DNA of 55,381 bases from Planctomycetota bacterium (GCA_023150555.1 JAKLKQ010000046.1:1-55381), one strand, 5' to 3'; shown: positions 9,691 to 19,353, counted from the first letter of the stretch. Notes: generated by a model from the sequence alone, not told the origin. Numbers and translations are program-made.

Positions 9691-9740
9691 CTCCTTTATA
9701 TAGGCGGTGCGCGCGCAGGCCTGGGCTCCGCCGATCTTCT

Positions 9741-10096
9741 AAGTCCTTAATGCACGACGGTGCAATCGCATTGTGCAATAAGGACTTACAGAAACGCACG
9801 ATGTGTCGCTCACAGCATATTCTGCATAGGACCCATGGTGCATAGGTCCGAAAGTCGCGAAATTTCGCGAGTTGCACTTTACCGTCTGCCTTTCCTCGCC
9901 CCTTCCGTTCTTGTAAGTTGCCATTCTCGCGCCTCGGAATGGCGACCATAGTAGGGCTAACAAATTTCTAACCTACTTCGTGCAATGTAACACTTTGCAC
10001 GAAGGGCACCTATTGCTACTGAAGAGCTTATAAAACTAATCGCTATAATGTTCGTCGACAAACAATAGGACGAACTTAGGTTTCGCTTCCGCGAAA
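9741..10096. other. Hairpin-rich intergenic: seven successive inverted repeats
   Basis: This non-coding region between convergent genes holds seven non-overlapping inverted repeats. (1) 9741-9755/9773-9787, a 14 of 15 match (AAGTCCTTAATGCAC / GTGCAATAAGGACTT). (2) 9829-9833/9845-9849, GGACC/GGTCC. (3) 9855-9870, the perfect palindrome TCGCGAAATTTCGCGA. (4) 9920-9926/9937-9943, GCCATTC/GAATGGC. (5) 9976-9985/9995-10004, perfect CTTCGTGCAA/TTGCACGAAG. (6) 10050-10056/10069-10075, GTTCGTC/GACGAAC. (7) 10081-10086/10091-10096, TTTCGC/GCGAAA. The hexamer GTGCAA/TTGCAC occurs five times (9760, 9773, 9872, 9980, 9995). The composition is much more A/T-rich than the flanks. It could be a structured RNA, an operator cluster or a mobile-element remnant. 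The final hairpins could also terminate the minus-strand operon. Confidence 0.6.
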
Positions 10097-10125
10097 TCGA
10101 CTTCCGAGTTACAAGATCGCGGCCG

Positions 10126-12015
10126 CTACTTCGCCGGCAGCGACGGCACGCGCAGCTCGATGTATTCGTTGTGCGGCGTCTGCGCGCAGCGGACTACGTA
10201 GGCGCCCTCGTCCGCGGTGGTGCGTTCGACGTGCCGGCGTTCGCGCCGCCCGACTTGCGGATCGTCCTCGAACCAGACGTGTTCGATCTCGAGCGGAACG
10301 CCTTTGGGCGCGGGCGCGGCGGGCAGCCAGTGCGCGGCGATGCGGAAGCCCTTGGCGCCTTTGCGCGCGCCGAAGCGCACGTAGACGCGCTCGCTCGGTT
10401 CCGCCAGCCGCGTCTCGCCGAAGACGCCGAAGTGCCAGCCTTCGGGATGCTCGACGATCGCGGCCTCGGCGATTGGTTTCCACGGGCCGTCCGGCGCGGC
10501 GGCGACCTCGATGCGCGCGGGCGTTTCGTCGGGCGCGCCGGGGCGCGAGCCTTCGATCAGCGCGTACGCGGCGAGCCACGCGACCTGGCCGCCGCCGGGC
10601 GCGCGCAGTTCGCAGACGGCCTGCCAGGGCTCGGCCGCGTCCACCGGCAGGAAGCCCGCGTAGCTCGACGGATCGTGCTTCAGGTTGCGCGACGAATGCA
10701 GGTGCTCGAGCGCGTCCGGCTTGTGGACGTGGAACTCCTTCAGCAGCGGGCGTGTCGGCAGGCCAAAGCGGTCCCCCGAGTGGAAACTCATCTTGTTGGC
10801 GCCCGCGGTGCGCAGCGCAGGGAGCGCGTGCGGCGAGGCCATCACCCAGCACATGGCCTCGAGCGAACGCAGCCGCGCGCCCTGGCCTTCCAGTTCGACG
10901 CGCAGGCGGAAGCGGAAGCAGCCGTCCACGGCCGCCGTGAAGTCGGCGCGCTCCTTCACCGCGCCGGCCTTGGCGCTCCGGTGGACTTCGATCCACTCAT
11001 CCGAGTATTCGCGCGCGACGGCCACGCGCGCGGACGCGCCGGGCGGCAGTTCGAGCGCCAGTTCCAACTCCGCGCCCAGCGCCGGCGGGACGCGCTTGAG
11101 CGGGTCGGGCACGCCGCAAAAGAGGTACGGCGACTCGAAGGCGAACGTCGCCTGCCCCTTCCCTTCCCGCACGCGCAGGCCCTCGGCGTCCTGCTCCAGG
11201 CCCGCGACCTCGTCGGCGCCCAGTTCGAGATCGCGGAAGCCCTTTTCCAAGCGCGGCGCGTAGCGCAGGAAGCCGTTGCCCCACTGGCGGCGCGGCCAGA
11301 AGCGTTCGGTGGGGCCCTCGACGGAGGTCATCCCGTCGCGGAATTTCTTGAAGCTCGCGACGTTCTCGCCGAAGACGTGCCAGCGCCCGCGCGGATGGAA
11401 GTAGCGCCGCAGCGTCTCGCCCGGGCGCAGGCGGAAGTCGACGCTGTGAATGCTTTCCTCGAGGACGGGCAGGTACTCGGGCTCGCTCTCGTAGATCGCG
11501 CGGACGCTTTCGGGCTCGCGGTCGGGGATGTGGTACGGATTCGAAGGATTGGGCTGGTCGGTGACCAGCGACGAGTCGCGGTGCAGGTCCTCGCGCGAGG
11601 CGATCACGTGGGCCTGCGGCGGTCGCAGGCGGTAGAACATCTGGATGTCGCAGTCGAAGTAATGCCAGCGCCCGTCGTAGAAGAACTCCGTGCCTTCGTG
11701 CCCGGCGACGTTCGCGATGCGCGACTTCAACCCCGCGGCGCGGCCGAGGATCGCCTGGATGTGCGCGTGGCAGCGGCAGATCGTGAAGCCGAACGCGTTA
11801 AAGATCTTCAGGGGATCCTGCGACGACTTGTTCCAGAACGGCTCCATGGGCGGGCCGTAGTGGAAGAGCCCCAGGTCGCGGTCGACGATCAGCCCCCAGA
11901 TGGCGACGGCGAGGGCCTCGCCCTGCTTCCCCGCGAAGCGCGGGTGGCGCAGCAGGCGCTCGAGCGACGAGAAGTCGGGGACGTGCTCGGAGACGACCCA
12001 GGGCGTGTGGCGCAT
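10126..12015 (-). CDS. Transglutaminase-like domain protein
   Basis: 629 aa. The N-terminal third carries a transglutaminase-like catalytic layout: Cys80/Cys82 in FGFTICRCHAHIQAIL, followed by AGLKSRIANVAGHEGTEFF (His106) and DGRWHYFDCD (Asp121). This is the Cys-His-Asp order and G-x-W-x-x-x-D ending of the family. The rest contains beta-rich segments (jelly-roll-like, e.g. FRFRLRVELEGQGARLRSLEAM and ERVYVRFGARKGAKGFRIAA) with no assigned family. There is no signal peptide, so it is probably cytosolic. It lies 39 bp downstream of the Asp-hydroxylase/sulfotransferase/TIGR03032 fusion on the same strand, so the two are likely co-transcribed and act in one pathway. Family members may be proteases, peptidases or amide-forming enzymes; the substrate is unknown. 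Confidence 0.7.
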   Translation of the reverse strand: MRHTPWVVSEHVPDFSSLERLLRHPRFAGKQGEALAVAIWGLIVDRDLGLFHYGPPMEPFWNKSSQDPLKIFNAFGFTICRCHAHIQAILGRAAGLKSRIANVAGHEGTEFFYDGRWHYFDCDIQMFYRLRPPQAHVIASREDLHRDSSLVTDQPNPSNPYHIPDREPESVRAIYESEPEYLPVLEESIHSVDFRLRPGETLRRYFHPRGRWHVFGENVASFKKFRDGMTSVEGPTERFWPRRQWGNGFLRYAPRLEKGFRDLELGADEVAGLEQDAEGLRVREGKGQATFAFESPYLFCGVPDPLKRVPPALGAELELALELPPGASARVAVAREYSDEWIEVHRSAKAGAVKERADFTAAVDGCFRFRLRVELEGQGARLRSLEAMCWVMASPHALPALRTAGANKMSFHSGDRFGLPTRPLLKEFHVHKPDALEHLHSSRNLKHDPSSYAGFLPVDAAEPWQAVCELRAPGGGQVAWLAAYALIEGSRPGAPDETPARIEVAAAPDGPWKPIAEAAIVEHPEGWHFGVFGETRLAEPSERVYVRFGARKGAKGFRIAAHWLPAAPAPKGVPLEIEHVWFEDDPQVGRRERRHVERTTADEGAYVVRCAQTPHNEYIELRVPSLPAK

Positions 12016-12054
12016 CCAAGCGTTGTACGAAAGGACCGTCCCGGCGGCAAGCCG

Positions 12055-15000
12055 CTACATCGCGGGCTGCGTCTGCTGCTGAGGCGGCGGGATGGGCGTC
12101 GAGAGGCCCTGCGGCGGAGCGGCCTGCTGCGGCGGAGGCTGGAAGTCGACTTCCCTCAGCGCCGCGTCAGGCAGGACGAACGAGTTCGAGAGGGCCTCGA
12201 GGTTGTCCGTGACGATCTCGGGGTGGACCTGGTTCGGCAGCACCTGGACGGCGAAGATCTCCTGGACCGCGCCCTCGAAGCGCAGGAACGCCGCGATCTG
12301 CTTCGTGCGCAGGTCCACGACGTACACGCCGCAGTAGCGCGGCTCGGTGCTTTCCGTGATCGGCAGGCCCGCGAAGGTGGCCGTCTCGCGCACCTGCGAG
12401 AGCCCCACGAACGCGAAGGGCCCCGCGAAGTCCAGGCCGCGCGTGAAGCCCGGCAGCGTGGCGATAAGTTCGACCTGGCCGGTCTTCGGATCGACGGTCG
12501 AGATCGAGCCCTTGCCCGACTCCAGCACGTAGAGCTTGTCCTGGTACCAGCGCGGGCTGTGCGGCATCGAGAGCCCCGTCGCGACCATCTGCTTGGCCGG
12601 GATGTCCCACAGCAGGCCGCCGGACGCCTTATTGTCGCGCCAGCCGCCGGCGTGGTCGGTCTGCCCCAGCGCGGTGACCCAGCGCGGCTTGCCGTTGAAC
12701 ATCGCCAGGCCGTTGAGGTGGCAGCGGTCGGTGGGGCTGTAGCCGGTGACCCACGGCGGGCGCCACACGGGCACGAAGCTGTGGTCGCGGTCGAGCGTAC
12801 AGAGGCACGAGAAGCGCGTGTTGACGATCCAGAGATCCTTGTCCGCCCAGGCGATCTCGTGGATGCGGATGTCGCCGGTGTAGTGGACCGAGCGCGGCAT
12901 GTAGCAGGCGTCGTTGCGGCCCTTGGGCTCGAGCTTGCGGCCCACGTCGGGCTGGTTGCGGAACTCCCAGACCTGCGTCTTGGTGCCCATCGCCAGCCGG
13001 CCGCGGTCCAGCGCCAGGCCCATGGGGCTCATGAAGGTGCGGAAGTGGGTATTGAGGCCTTCCGGCGTCGGGCGCACCGCGATCAGCTTGCCCGCCTGGT
13101 AGGTCGTGACCAGCAGCGAGCAGTTCAGCTGGCGGAGCATCGGGAGCAGGTTCGAGGTGTGGACGCTGCGCAGCGCCTCGGCGGTGTTCGGCGCGCCCCG
13201 GCCCGGCCTGCCCGGCTGGCCCGGGCGGCCCGGGCGGCCGCTTTGCATGGGCGCGCCTGCCTGCGCGGGCACTTGCTGCGGCAAGCCGGGTTGCGCGGGC
13301 TGCTCGGGCTGGCCGGCTGTGTTGGGGTCGGGCTGGTTCATCTCGATGGTCTCCAACTTCTCCGATGCGGGAGCGGGCGCCGGAATGGACGCAGGCGCGG
13401 CCGAGGCGGCCGGCAGGGCCGCGGACGAAACGGTGGCCGAAGGCTCTGCGGGCACGGCGGCTCCGGCGGCCGGCGGCGGGCGATCGCCGAGGAACTTGCG
13501 CGCGCGCACCGCGATCGATTCGACGCCCGGCAGCACCTTCGCGAGCAGCGCCTCGTTCTTGCGCCACTTCTCGGGGTCGGGCGCCGTGAGCGTGTGGCGG
13601 CTGTTGGGCAGCTTGCCGGCGATCTTCTGGTCCCAACCGAGGCCCGCGAAGGCGCAGATGCGGCGCATCAGGGCCTCCGGATCGGCCAGCAGCTCGGCGT
13701 AGTCGACGGCGCAGCAGCGCTTGGGGTCGAGCATCTCGAGTTCGTTCAGGATCGTCTTGTTCGCCTGGCGCCACTGTTCGGCGGCGATCTCCTCGACGGG
13801 CTTGCCCTTCAGCTCGCGCCAGCCTTCGATCAACAGCAGCGACCAAGGCGGGCCGTTCCAGCCCGGCAGCTTCGGGTAGGTGACGAAGCGGGTGCTCTTC
13901 CATGCGTCGATGATGCTGCTGATCGCATCGCGAGGCTCGCGGTAGAGGTACACGAACAGCGCGTCCGGGAAGGCGCGGTTCAGGAATCCGACGCGCAGCG
14001 CGTTTTTGGGCGTCTTCTCCAGCATGCGCACGGCGGAAAGCTCGGGCGCGGGTGCCTGGCCCCGGCGGTCCATCAGGCGCGTCTGGAAGTTGGTCTTGAG
14101 CTGCTCGACGGTCATCGGATCGGCCTGCTCGGCCGTCAGACGGTTGGAATCGAACTCGTGGGCGGCCGGGCGCAGCTTCGGGATCGACTCGAAGATATTG
14201 TGGCTCTCGCCACCCACCGTGAAGAGGCCGGGCGCGCGGGCGAGCGTCTCGAACAGCAACGTGCTGCCCGAACGCGGCGCCGAGAGCACGAAGATGGGGC
14301 GCTCGAGCTTCGCGCTGGTCGTGCGGAAGCCCGCCGACGGCGAGTGCAGGACCTGGTTAATCGAGGTGCGTGCGGCCACGGCGGCTTCGGGCGGCGCCAT
14401 GCGCACGGGCTGAACGGATTGCACCGGTTGCGCGGGTTGCGCGGCCGGAGCCATCATTTCGGGCGCGGCCGGAGCAACGGGTGCGGTCGGGTGCGCACCG
14501 GAAGCCAGGTCCGGGTTTACCGCCGGACGGATCAGTGTCTGGCGCAGGATCTCGACGACTTCAATGCGGTTGGTGAGACGCATCGCGTTGGCAAAGCCAT
14601 TGATGCGAGCGTCGAAGTCCGCCAGCGCCTGCTTGAACGCGGGCCAGCCCTCGGGCCGGTCGCCGTAGGCGGCCCACAAGCCGCGCCAGCGCTGCAGGAA
14701 GCCCTCGACGACAGGCACCAGCGCCGCGACATGCTCGGGCGGCGCCTTGTCTGAGACCTTCAGGTCAGCCAGCAGCGGGCGGACGAGGTACTCCTGCTCG
14801 TACGGCGTCATCACCAGGGGCGAGTTGACGGACTCGAACGTCAGCTGGGGCTTCTCGCCTGCACGGAACGGCACCAGCCGCGGCGTAGCAGGCTTGGAAC
14901 CGTTCGGATCGAAGGGGCGCTCGGCCCCGGCGAGCAGCGTGTGGAACTCCGCAGTGCCGACGGTGTCCGCGACGAGGTGAATGCGGGGCTGCGTGGCCTC

Positions 15001-15462
15001 GTTGAGTACGTTGTGCATTTTGAAGGTATCGAAGATCCAGGCCTCACCGGCGGCCATGTGCACTTCCTTGCCGTTGCAGAGGAAACGCACCTGCGGGAAG
15101 GTCACCGCCGGAACATGGATGCGGACGTGGTGGAACCAGTAGTAGTTGGTATCGACGTGCTCGGTGGCCTGCGCCGCCGCGGCGATGCGCATCAGGCGCG
15201 ACCGGCCGAGCACCGTATTAAAGGAGGCGAGCACCTGCTGCATGTAAGGACTGCGCAGCAGGAAGGACGTCGGACGCATGGCGCCTTTGACGGCATGGCT
15301 CTGGGGATTGCCGTCGACGGCGATGAGCGGAATGGTGGTGTTGCCTTCGTGGCCCTGCGGGTGCGCGCCCCACTCGGCCTCGCTGAACTGCGCGATCTCC
15401 GCGGCCAGACGCTCGGCGTCGAAGCGCAGCGGCAGGCGGTAGAATTCGGTATCCAAACGCAT
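12055..15462 (-). CDS. Asp/Asn beta-hydroxylase - sulfotransferase - TIGR03032 fusion
   Basis: 1135 aa with three domains joined by Pro/Ala/Gln-rich linkers. Residues ~60-180: aspartyl/asparaginyl beta-hydroxylase type Fe(II)/2-oxoglutarate oxygenase, with the metal H-x-D in EHVDTNYYWFHHVRIHVP and the distal His in PRIHLVADT. Residues ~385-680: PAPS-dependent sulfotransferase, with the 5'-phosphosulfate loop APRSGSTLLFE and the 3'-phosphate motif YLYREPRDAISSI. Residues ~765-1110: a TIGR03032/DUF4915 beta-propeller-like domain (HTSNLLPMLRQLNCSLLVTTYQAGKL, FMSPMGLALD, DIRIHEIAWADKDLWIVNTRFSCL). I start at the ATG at 15460-15462 (MRLDTEFYRLPLRFD); the frame upstream is not family-like. There is no signal peptide. 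The role is inferred to be hydroxylation plus sulfation of a peptide or glycan; the propeller may bind the substrate. Confidence 0.85.
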   Translation of the reverse strand: MRLDTEFYRLPLRFDAERLAAEIAQFSEAEWGAHPQGHEGNTTIPLIAVDGNPQSHAVKGAMRPTSFLLRSPYMQQVLASFNTVLGRSRLMRIAAAAQATEHVDTNYYWFHHVRIHVPAVTFPQVRFLCNGKEVHMAAGEAWIFDTFKMHNVLNEATQPRIHLVADTVGTAEFHTLLAGAERPFDPNGSKPATPRLVPFRAGEKPQLTFESVNSPLVMTPYEQEYLVRPLLADLKVSDKAPPEHVAALVPVVEGFLQRWRGLWAAYGDRPEGWPAFKQALADFDARINGFANAMRLTNRIEVVEILRQTLIRPAVNPDLASGAHPTAPVAPAAPEMMAPAAQPAQPVQSVQPVRMAPPEAAVAARTSINQVLHSPSAGFRTTSAKLERPIFVLSAPRSGSTLLFETLARAPGLFTVGGESHNIFESIPKLRPAAHEFDSNRLTAEQADPMTVEQLKTNFQTRLMDRRGQAPAPELSAVRMLEKTPKNALRVGFLNRAFPDALFVYLYREPRDAISSIIDAWKSTRFVTYPKLPGWNGPPWSLLLIEGWRELKGKPVEEIAAEQWRQANKTILNELEMLDPKRCCAVDYAELLADPEALMRRICAFAGLGWDQKIAGKLPNSRHTLTAPDPEKWRKNEALLAKVLPGVESIAVRARKFLGDRPPPAAGAAVPAEPSATVSSAALPAASAAPASIPAPAPASEKLETIEMNQPDPNTAGQPEQPAQPGLPQQVPAQAGAPMQSGRPGRPGQPGRPGRGAPNTAEALRSVHTSNLLPMLRQLNCSLLVTTYQAGKLIAVRPTPEGLNTHFRTFMSPMGLALDRGRLAMGTKTQVWEFRNQPDVGRKLEPKGRNDACYMPRSVHYTGDIRIHEIAWADKDLWIVNTRFSCLCTLDRDHSFVPVWRPPWVTGYSPTDRCHLNGLAMFNGKPRWVTALGQTDHAGGWRDNKASGGLLWDIPAKQMVATGLSMPHSPRWYQDKLYVLESGKGSISTVDPKTGQVELIATLPGFTRGLDFAGPFAFVGLSQVRETATFAGLPITESTEPRYCGVYVVDLRTKQIAAFLRFEGAVQEIFAVQVLPNQVHPEIVTDNLEALSNSFVLPDAALREVDFQPPPQQAAPPQGLSTPIPPPQQQTQPAM

Positions 15463-15899
15463 AGGATGCGGAGTGTAGCAGCCCGATTCGAGACGGTCCA
15501 GGACGAGTTGCCGTTGAATCCGCTCGCCGGGCAATCGGCCACACACTCGCGCACTTCGGTCCAAAGTCCCAAATTCATACCAGCTCAACGATTGCACGCT
15601 CCCCGGCCGGAGTCCATGGGCTGAAGCAGGCTCCAAATCGCTGGCTTCGGCAGCCTCACCGTGCCCCGAACGCACCTGTGAACGCCCGAGCCATGAATCG
15701 CCGGCCGCGATAAATACTATATGGACATGTTTTTATTCTATTTAGTCGACATTAACCGCTCTAGTACGACCAGATTCTCCAGATATTTTATATAGTTGAC
15801 TGTTGAATTTACGGGTGTTAAACGGGGCGAGATTTTGGGTAATTCCAGCAGTGCCTCATCCCTGGATGAAAACCCGTGGGACAAACCAAGGAGTCTCGA
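15463..15899. promoter_or_regulatory. Divergent upstream region; promoter for first beta-helix gene
   Basis: 437 bp without a gene. A sigma70-like promoter for the rightward gene fits at 15796-15823: TTGACT, 16 bp, TTAAAC. The stretch 15710-15830 is A/T-rich. The next paralogue also has a TTGACT box (19325-19330) in a similar position relative to its start. No clear promoter was picked for the leftward gene. Confidence 0.4.
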
Positions 15900-18800
15900 A
15901 TGCCCCTGCCGAACGAAGCCCCCGAAAACGCCAATCCCAACGCGAAGCCGTCCGATCGGCTCGGTTACCTGGGCATGGCCTTGTTCGTGGGCGCGCTGCT
16001 GATGACGCCCATGGACAAGGCGGAGGCGGCGACCATCAAGGTCACCAACACCAACGACAACGGCACGGGCAGCCTGCGTGACGCCATCGACATTTCGGAA
16101 TCCACCCCGGGGGTTCACGACACCATCGTCTTCGATAAGGCCGTCACGGGTACCATCGACCTGTATTCCGGCCAACTCTACATAGACGATCCGGTGACCA
16201 TCATAGGTCCCGGCCGCGACGTGCTGTCCATCAACGCCTACGGCAACAGCCGCATCGCCTACATTCATACGGACAGTGATGATCCGGTTATTGTTTCGGG
16301 CCTGACGTTTGAGGGAGGCTACACCGGCGGAATTGGCGGCGCGCTTCTCGTCCGGCACACGAACTTCCAGATCTCGGACTGCACCATCTCGGACAGTTAC
16401 GCTGGGGACCGGGGCGGCGGGATTTTCTTCTACGAATCATCGGGCGATATCGACAACTGCAGCATTTTAGATAATACTGCATCCGATAATGGCGGCGGCG
16501 TCTATATAAACACACACTACTACTTCGGCGTCGATCCGTACCACTTGTCCGTTACCAACTCGACCATCTCTGGAAACAGGGCGAACAATCGCGATGGCGG
16601 CGGGATCTATGTGGACGGCGGATACCTGACCCTAACCGGATGTGCGTTCAATAACAATTCCGCTGGCGACGACGGTGGCGCCGTCGGGGCGGATGATCTT
16701 TACCAACTCGACGTCATCGACTGTACCTTCCTGTACAACCGGTCCTACGGCACTAACCCGCGCGGCGGCGGCGGCGCCCTCAACATCCTGCACCTCCAGG
16801 GGCCGGCTACCATCACGGGATCCACCATTTCGCAGAACTCCGCCAACCATAAGGGCGGCGGGATTGCCTTCGAACACATCCGGACTTCCGAGCCCATCAT
16901 CATCAGCGACACGGAAATCGTGGACAACGACTCCTTTTACAACGGCGGCGGCATTTGGAGCACCGAAGGCAACCTGACCATCAGCGATTCGAACATCTCC
17001 GGCAATTACGCGGAGAGGTTTGGCGGCGGAATTTTCTTTGACAGCGACTACGCGCTCTACTCCCTGACCACCACCAACACGACTCTTAACGATAATTCCA
17101 CGGATGACCAGGATGGCGGCGCCGTCTATGCCGAAGACGGGCTCCTCACCTTCACCAACTGTACCTTCGAGTACAATCGAGCAGACGACGACGGAGGTGC
17201 CATTGGTGCCGACGACATCACCCTGCTCGAGATCTCCGGCAGCACGTTCCTGTACAACCAATCCTTCGGCGGGAATTCTCGAGGGGGCGGCGGAGCCATC
17301 TGGATGAAGCAGTTCCGGGGCGCGGGTGCCATCCAGGACTCCACCATCCTCGGCAGCTACGCAGAACGTAAAGGCGGCGCGCTCTCCATTGAGTTCGAAG
17401 GCGGACACCTGGCCATCACCGACTCCACTATTTCCAGCAATTTCACGTTCGGTAATGGAGGCGGCATCTACCAGAACTATTACAGTCCTGCCGGGAGCCT
17501 TGGCCTGACCATCACCAATTCCACCCTTTCCAATAACAACGCATTCGGAGATGGCGGCGCGATCGACTTGCGCATCGCCACCGCGCCGGTACAGATTACC
17601 GGATGCCTGGTTAGCACTAATTCTGCGGGCGGAGACGGCGGCGGAATCTTTTTCTACCGGCTCAATAGCGATTGCCCGCTCACCATCAGCAACTCGGTGG
17701 TCCACGGCAACGACGCTCAAGGCCTCGGAGGCGGTATCGGCGGGCAGTCAATCGGCAGCGATTCCGAGATCACGCTGACCAACTGCACCATCTCCGACAA
17801 CAGGACCTACCTTTATTCCAATCCTTCTTATTGCGATGGCGGCGGTTTGGGGATCCGCGCCGGTGACCTCAATAGCGCCATCACGATCGACCGGTGCCGG
17901 TTCCTTGGAAACTACGCCCTCGATGACGGCGGCGGCATCTTCCTGTACTCCGAAAACGATGCTTTGCTCAGGGTCGGCAACACGACGGTAGCCGAGAACT
18001 TCGCCGACGGCGACGGTGGCGGCATTTACTTCTACTGCGAAGATACAGAATTAGCCGGGAAGACCTTGCAGATAAATAACTCGACCATCTCAAACAACTA
18101 CACAGACGGCGATGGCGGCGGCATCCTTTTCGCCAGCCGCTACAGCGGGTTCCGGATCAACAGCAGCACCATCTCCGGCAACTTTGCCGACAGCGACGGC
18201 GGCGGACTTTACGCATATGTTGAGGACCCGGATGAGACTTGCTTCATCAACAACTGCACCATCTACGACAACTACGCTGACGGAGACGGCGGCGGTGTCT
18301 ATGCCTATGGGTATTTCTACGACCTGACCGTGCGCATTGCGGGAAGCATCATCTCTGGCAATAGCGCAGGCAGCGACGGAGACAACCTGTACAGCGACGG
18401 CTACGCGGACTTCTACGTACGATTCACCCTGATCGGTTCCAGTAGCTATTTCATCAACGATGGAGGGAATTACTTCTCCGATACGCCGTATCTCTATGCC
18501 CTGGCCAACAACGGCGGTCCGACCAAGACCCACAAGTTGACCGTGAGCAGCCCGGCCATCGATGCGGGAATCAACGCCGCGGCGTCGAGCTTCGACCAGC
18601 GCGGACCGGGCTTCCCACGTAACGTCGGCGGCCAGGTCGACATGGGCGCCTTCGAGTTGGATCCCAACGCCACGCCGCCGAACGAAGAGCAGTTCTTCGG
18701 CTTCGGCCCGGACAGCGATGGCGACGGATTCTCCGACGATACCGAGGACGCCGCGGGCACCGACCCCGACGATCCGACGGAAAACCCGCTGAACAAACTC

Positions 18801-19250
18801 CTCTCCAGCGAGAGCCAGTTCGAGGCCCTGGCCGTCCTGAAGGCCCAGGTCTCTCTCAATTTCGCCAAGCCCCTCTCAGACACTGTCAAGGTCACGGGCC
18901 GCATCCCGCTGGCCGACGGCACCGTTCTGACTGGTGTCGCCGTATTGCTGGATATCGCCGGGAACTCCATCGCGTTTACGCTGGACGACAAGGGTGGCGG
19001 CGTAGCCCCCACCGGGAAGATCAAGGTCAAGCCGCCGAAGGGTGGCGTTGCTTCCTTTGGGCTCTCCATGAAGGGCGACTTCCAGACGGCCTTCGCGGAT
19101 AACGCCGACATGCAGAACGAGACAACGCCCAAGGCCGGCGTGGGCAAGGCCGTCCGCGTGGCCCTGGCGCTCGAGGGCATCGGGGTCTACCACGCGGACG
19201 TAGTGCTCAGCTACAAGGCCACGGTGGACAAGTCCGGCAAGGCCAAGTAA
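15900..19250 (+). CDS. Beta-helix exoprotein with anchor-Q and GKAK C-terminal module (copy 1)
   Basis: 1116 aa. An unusual N-terminus has a 19-residue polar extension, then the signal-peptide-like RLGYLGMALFVGALLM and probable cleavage after AEAA. A CSLREA-like opening follows (NDNGTGSLRDAIDIS). Next comes a long right-handed beta-helix of polymorphic-outer-membrane-type turns, each with GGGI-F-type glycines and N-S-T-I-S-x-N. Residues ~868-920 match the choice-of-anchor-Q pattern (LANNGGPTKTHKLTVSSPAI, FDQRG, GQVDMGAFE). A D-S-D-G-D-G-F-S-D-D calcium-type linker (~933) leads to a ~180-residue beta-rich C-terminal module ending SYKATVDKSGKAK. SD AAGGAG sits 6 bp before the ATG at 15900, which decides the start over the upstream in-frame ATG. 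Probably secreted and surface-attached; ligand unknown. First of a tandem family. Confidence 0.87.
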   Translation: MPLPNEAPENANPNAKPSDRLGYLGMALFVGALLMTPMDKAEAATIKVTNTNDNGTGSLRDAIDISESTPGVHDTIVFDKAVTGTIDLYSGQLYIDDPVTIIGPGRDVLSINAYGNSRIAYIHTDSDDPVIVSGLTFEGGYTGGIGGALLVRHTNFQISDCTISDSYAGDRGGGIFFYESSGDIDNCSILDNTASDNGGGVYINTHYYFGVDPYHLSVTNSTISGNRANNRDGGGIYVDGGYLTLTGCAFNNNSAGDDGGAVGADDLYQLDVIDCTFLYNRSYGTNPRGGGGALNILHLQGPATITGSTISQNSANHKGGGIAFEHIRTSEPIIISDTEIVDNDSFYNGGGIWSTEGNLTISDSNISGNYAERFGGGIFFDSDYALYSLTTTNTTLNDNSTDDQDGGAVYAEDGLLTFTNCTFEYNRADDDGGAIGADDITLLEISGSTFLYNQSFGGNSRGGGGAIWMKQFRGAGAIQDSTILGSYAERKGGALSIEFEGGHLAITDSTISSNFTFGNGGGIYQNYYSPAGSLGLTITNSTLSNNNAFGDGGAIDLRIATAPVQITGCLVSTNSAGGDGGGIFFYRLNSDCPLTISNSVVHGNDAQGLGGGIGGQSIGSDSEITLTNCTISDNRTYLYSNPSYCDGGGLGIRAGDLNSAITIDRCRFLGNYALDDGGGIFLYSENDALLRVGNTTVAENFADGDGGGIYFYCEDTELAGKTLQINNSTISNNYTDGDGGGILFASRYSGFRINSSTISGNFADSDGGGLYAYVEDPDETCFINNCTIYDNYADGDGGGVYAYGYFYDLTVRIAGSIISGNSAGSDGDNLYSDGYADFYVRFTLIGSSSYFINDGGNYFSDTPYLYALANNGGPTKTHKLTVSSPAIDAGINAAASSFDQRGPGFPRNVGGQVDMGAFELDPNATPPNEEQFFGFGPDSDGDGFSDDTEDAAGTDPDDPTENPLNKLLSSESQFEALAVLKAQVSLNFAKPLSDTVKVTGRIPLADGTVLTGVAVLLDIAGNSIAFTLDDKGGGVAPTGKIKVKPPKGGVASFGLSMKGDFQTAFADNADMQNETTPKAGVGKAVRVALALEGIGVYHADVVLSYKATVDKSGKAK

Positions 19251-19324
19251 CGGAACGGGCCGGCAGCGTTCGAACGCCCCGGCCATGCGCATCAGGATGC
19301 CGTTGGCTGTTTAAGTACTAACTG

Positions 19325-19353
19325 TTGACTGGGTTGAGATGCTTAAGTAACAC
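19325..19353 (+). promoter_or_regulatory. Candidate promoter of second beta-helix gene
   Basis: TTGACT (19325-19330), 17 bp, TAACAC (19348-19353), about 50 bp before the ATG. The -35 is good and the -10 is weak. The 153 bp gap between copies 1 and 2 holds nothing else apart from a GC-rich hairpin (GGCCGG/CCGGCC) just after the stop at 19250. Confidence 0.35.

Noticed and set aside
10171..14754. 1527-codon plus-strand frame opposite the transglutaminase and fusion genes
   Set aside because: Antisense mirror frame spanning two real minus-strand genes; no motifs and biased composition.
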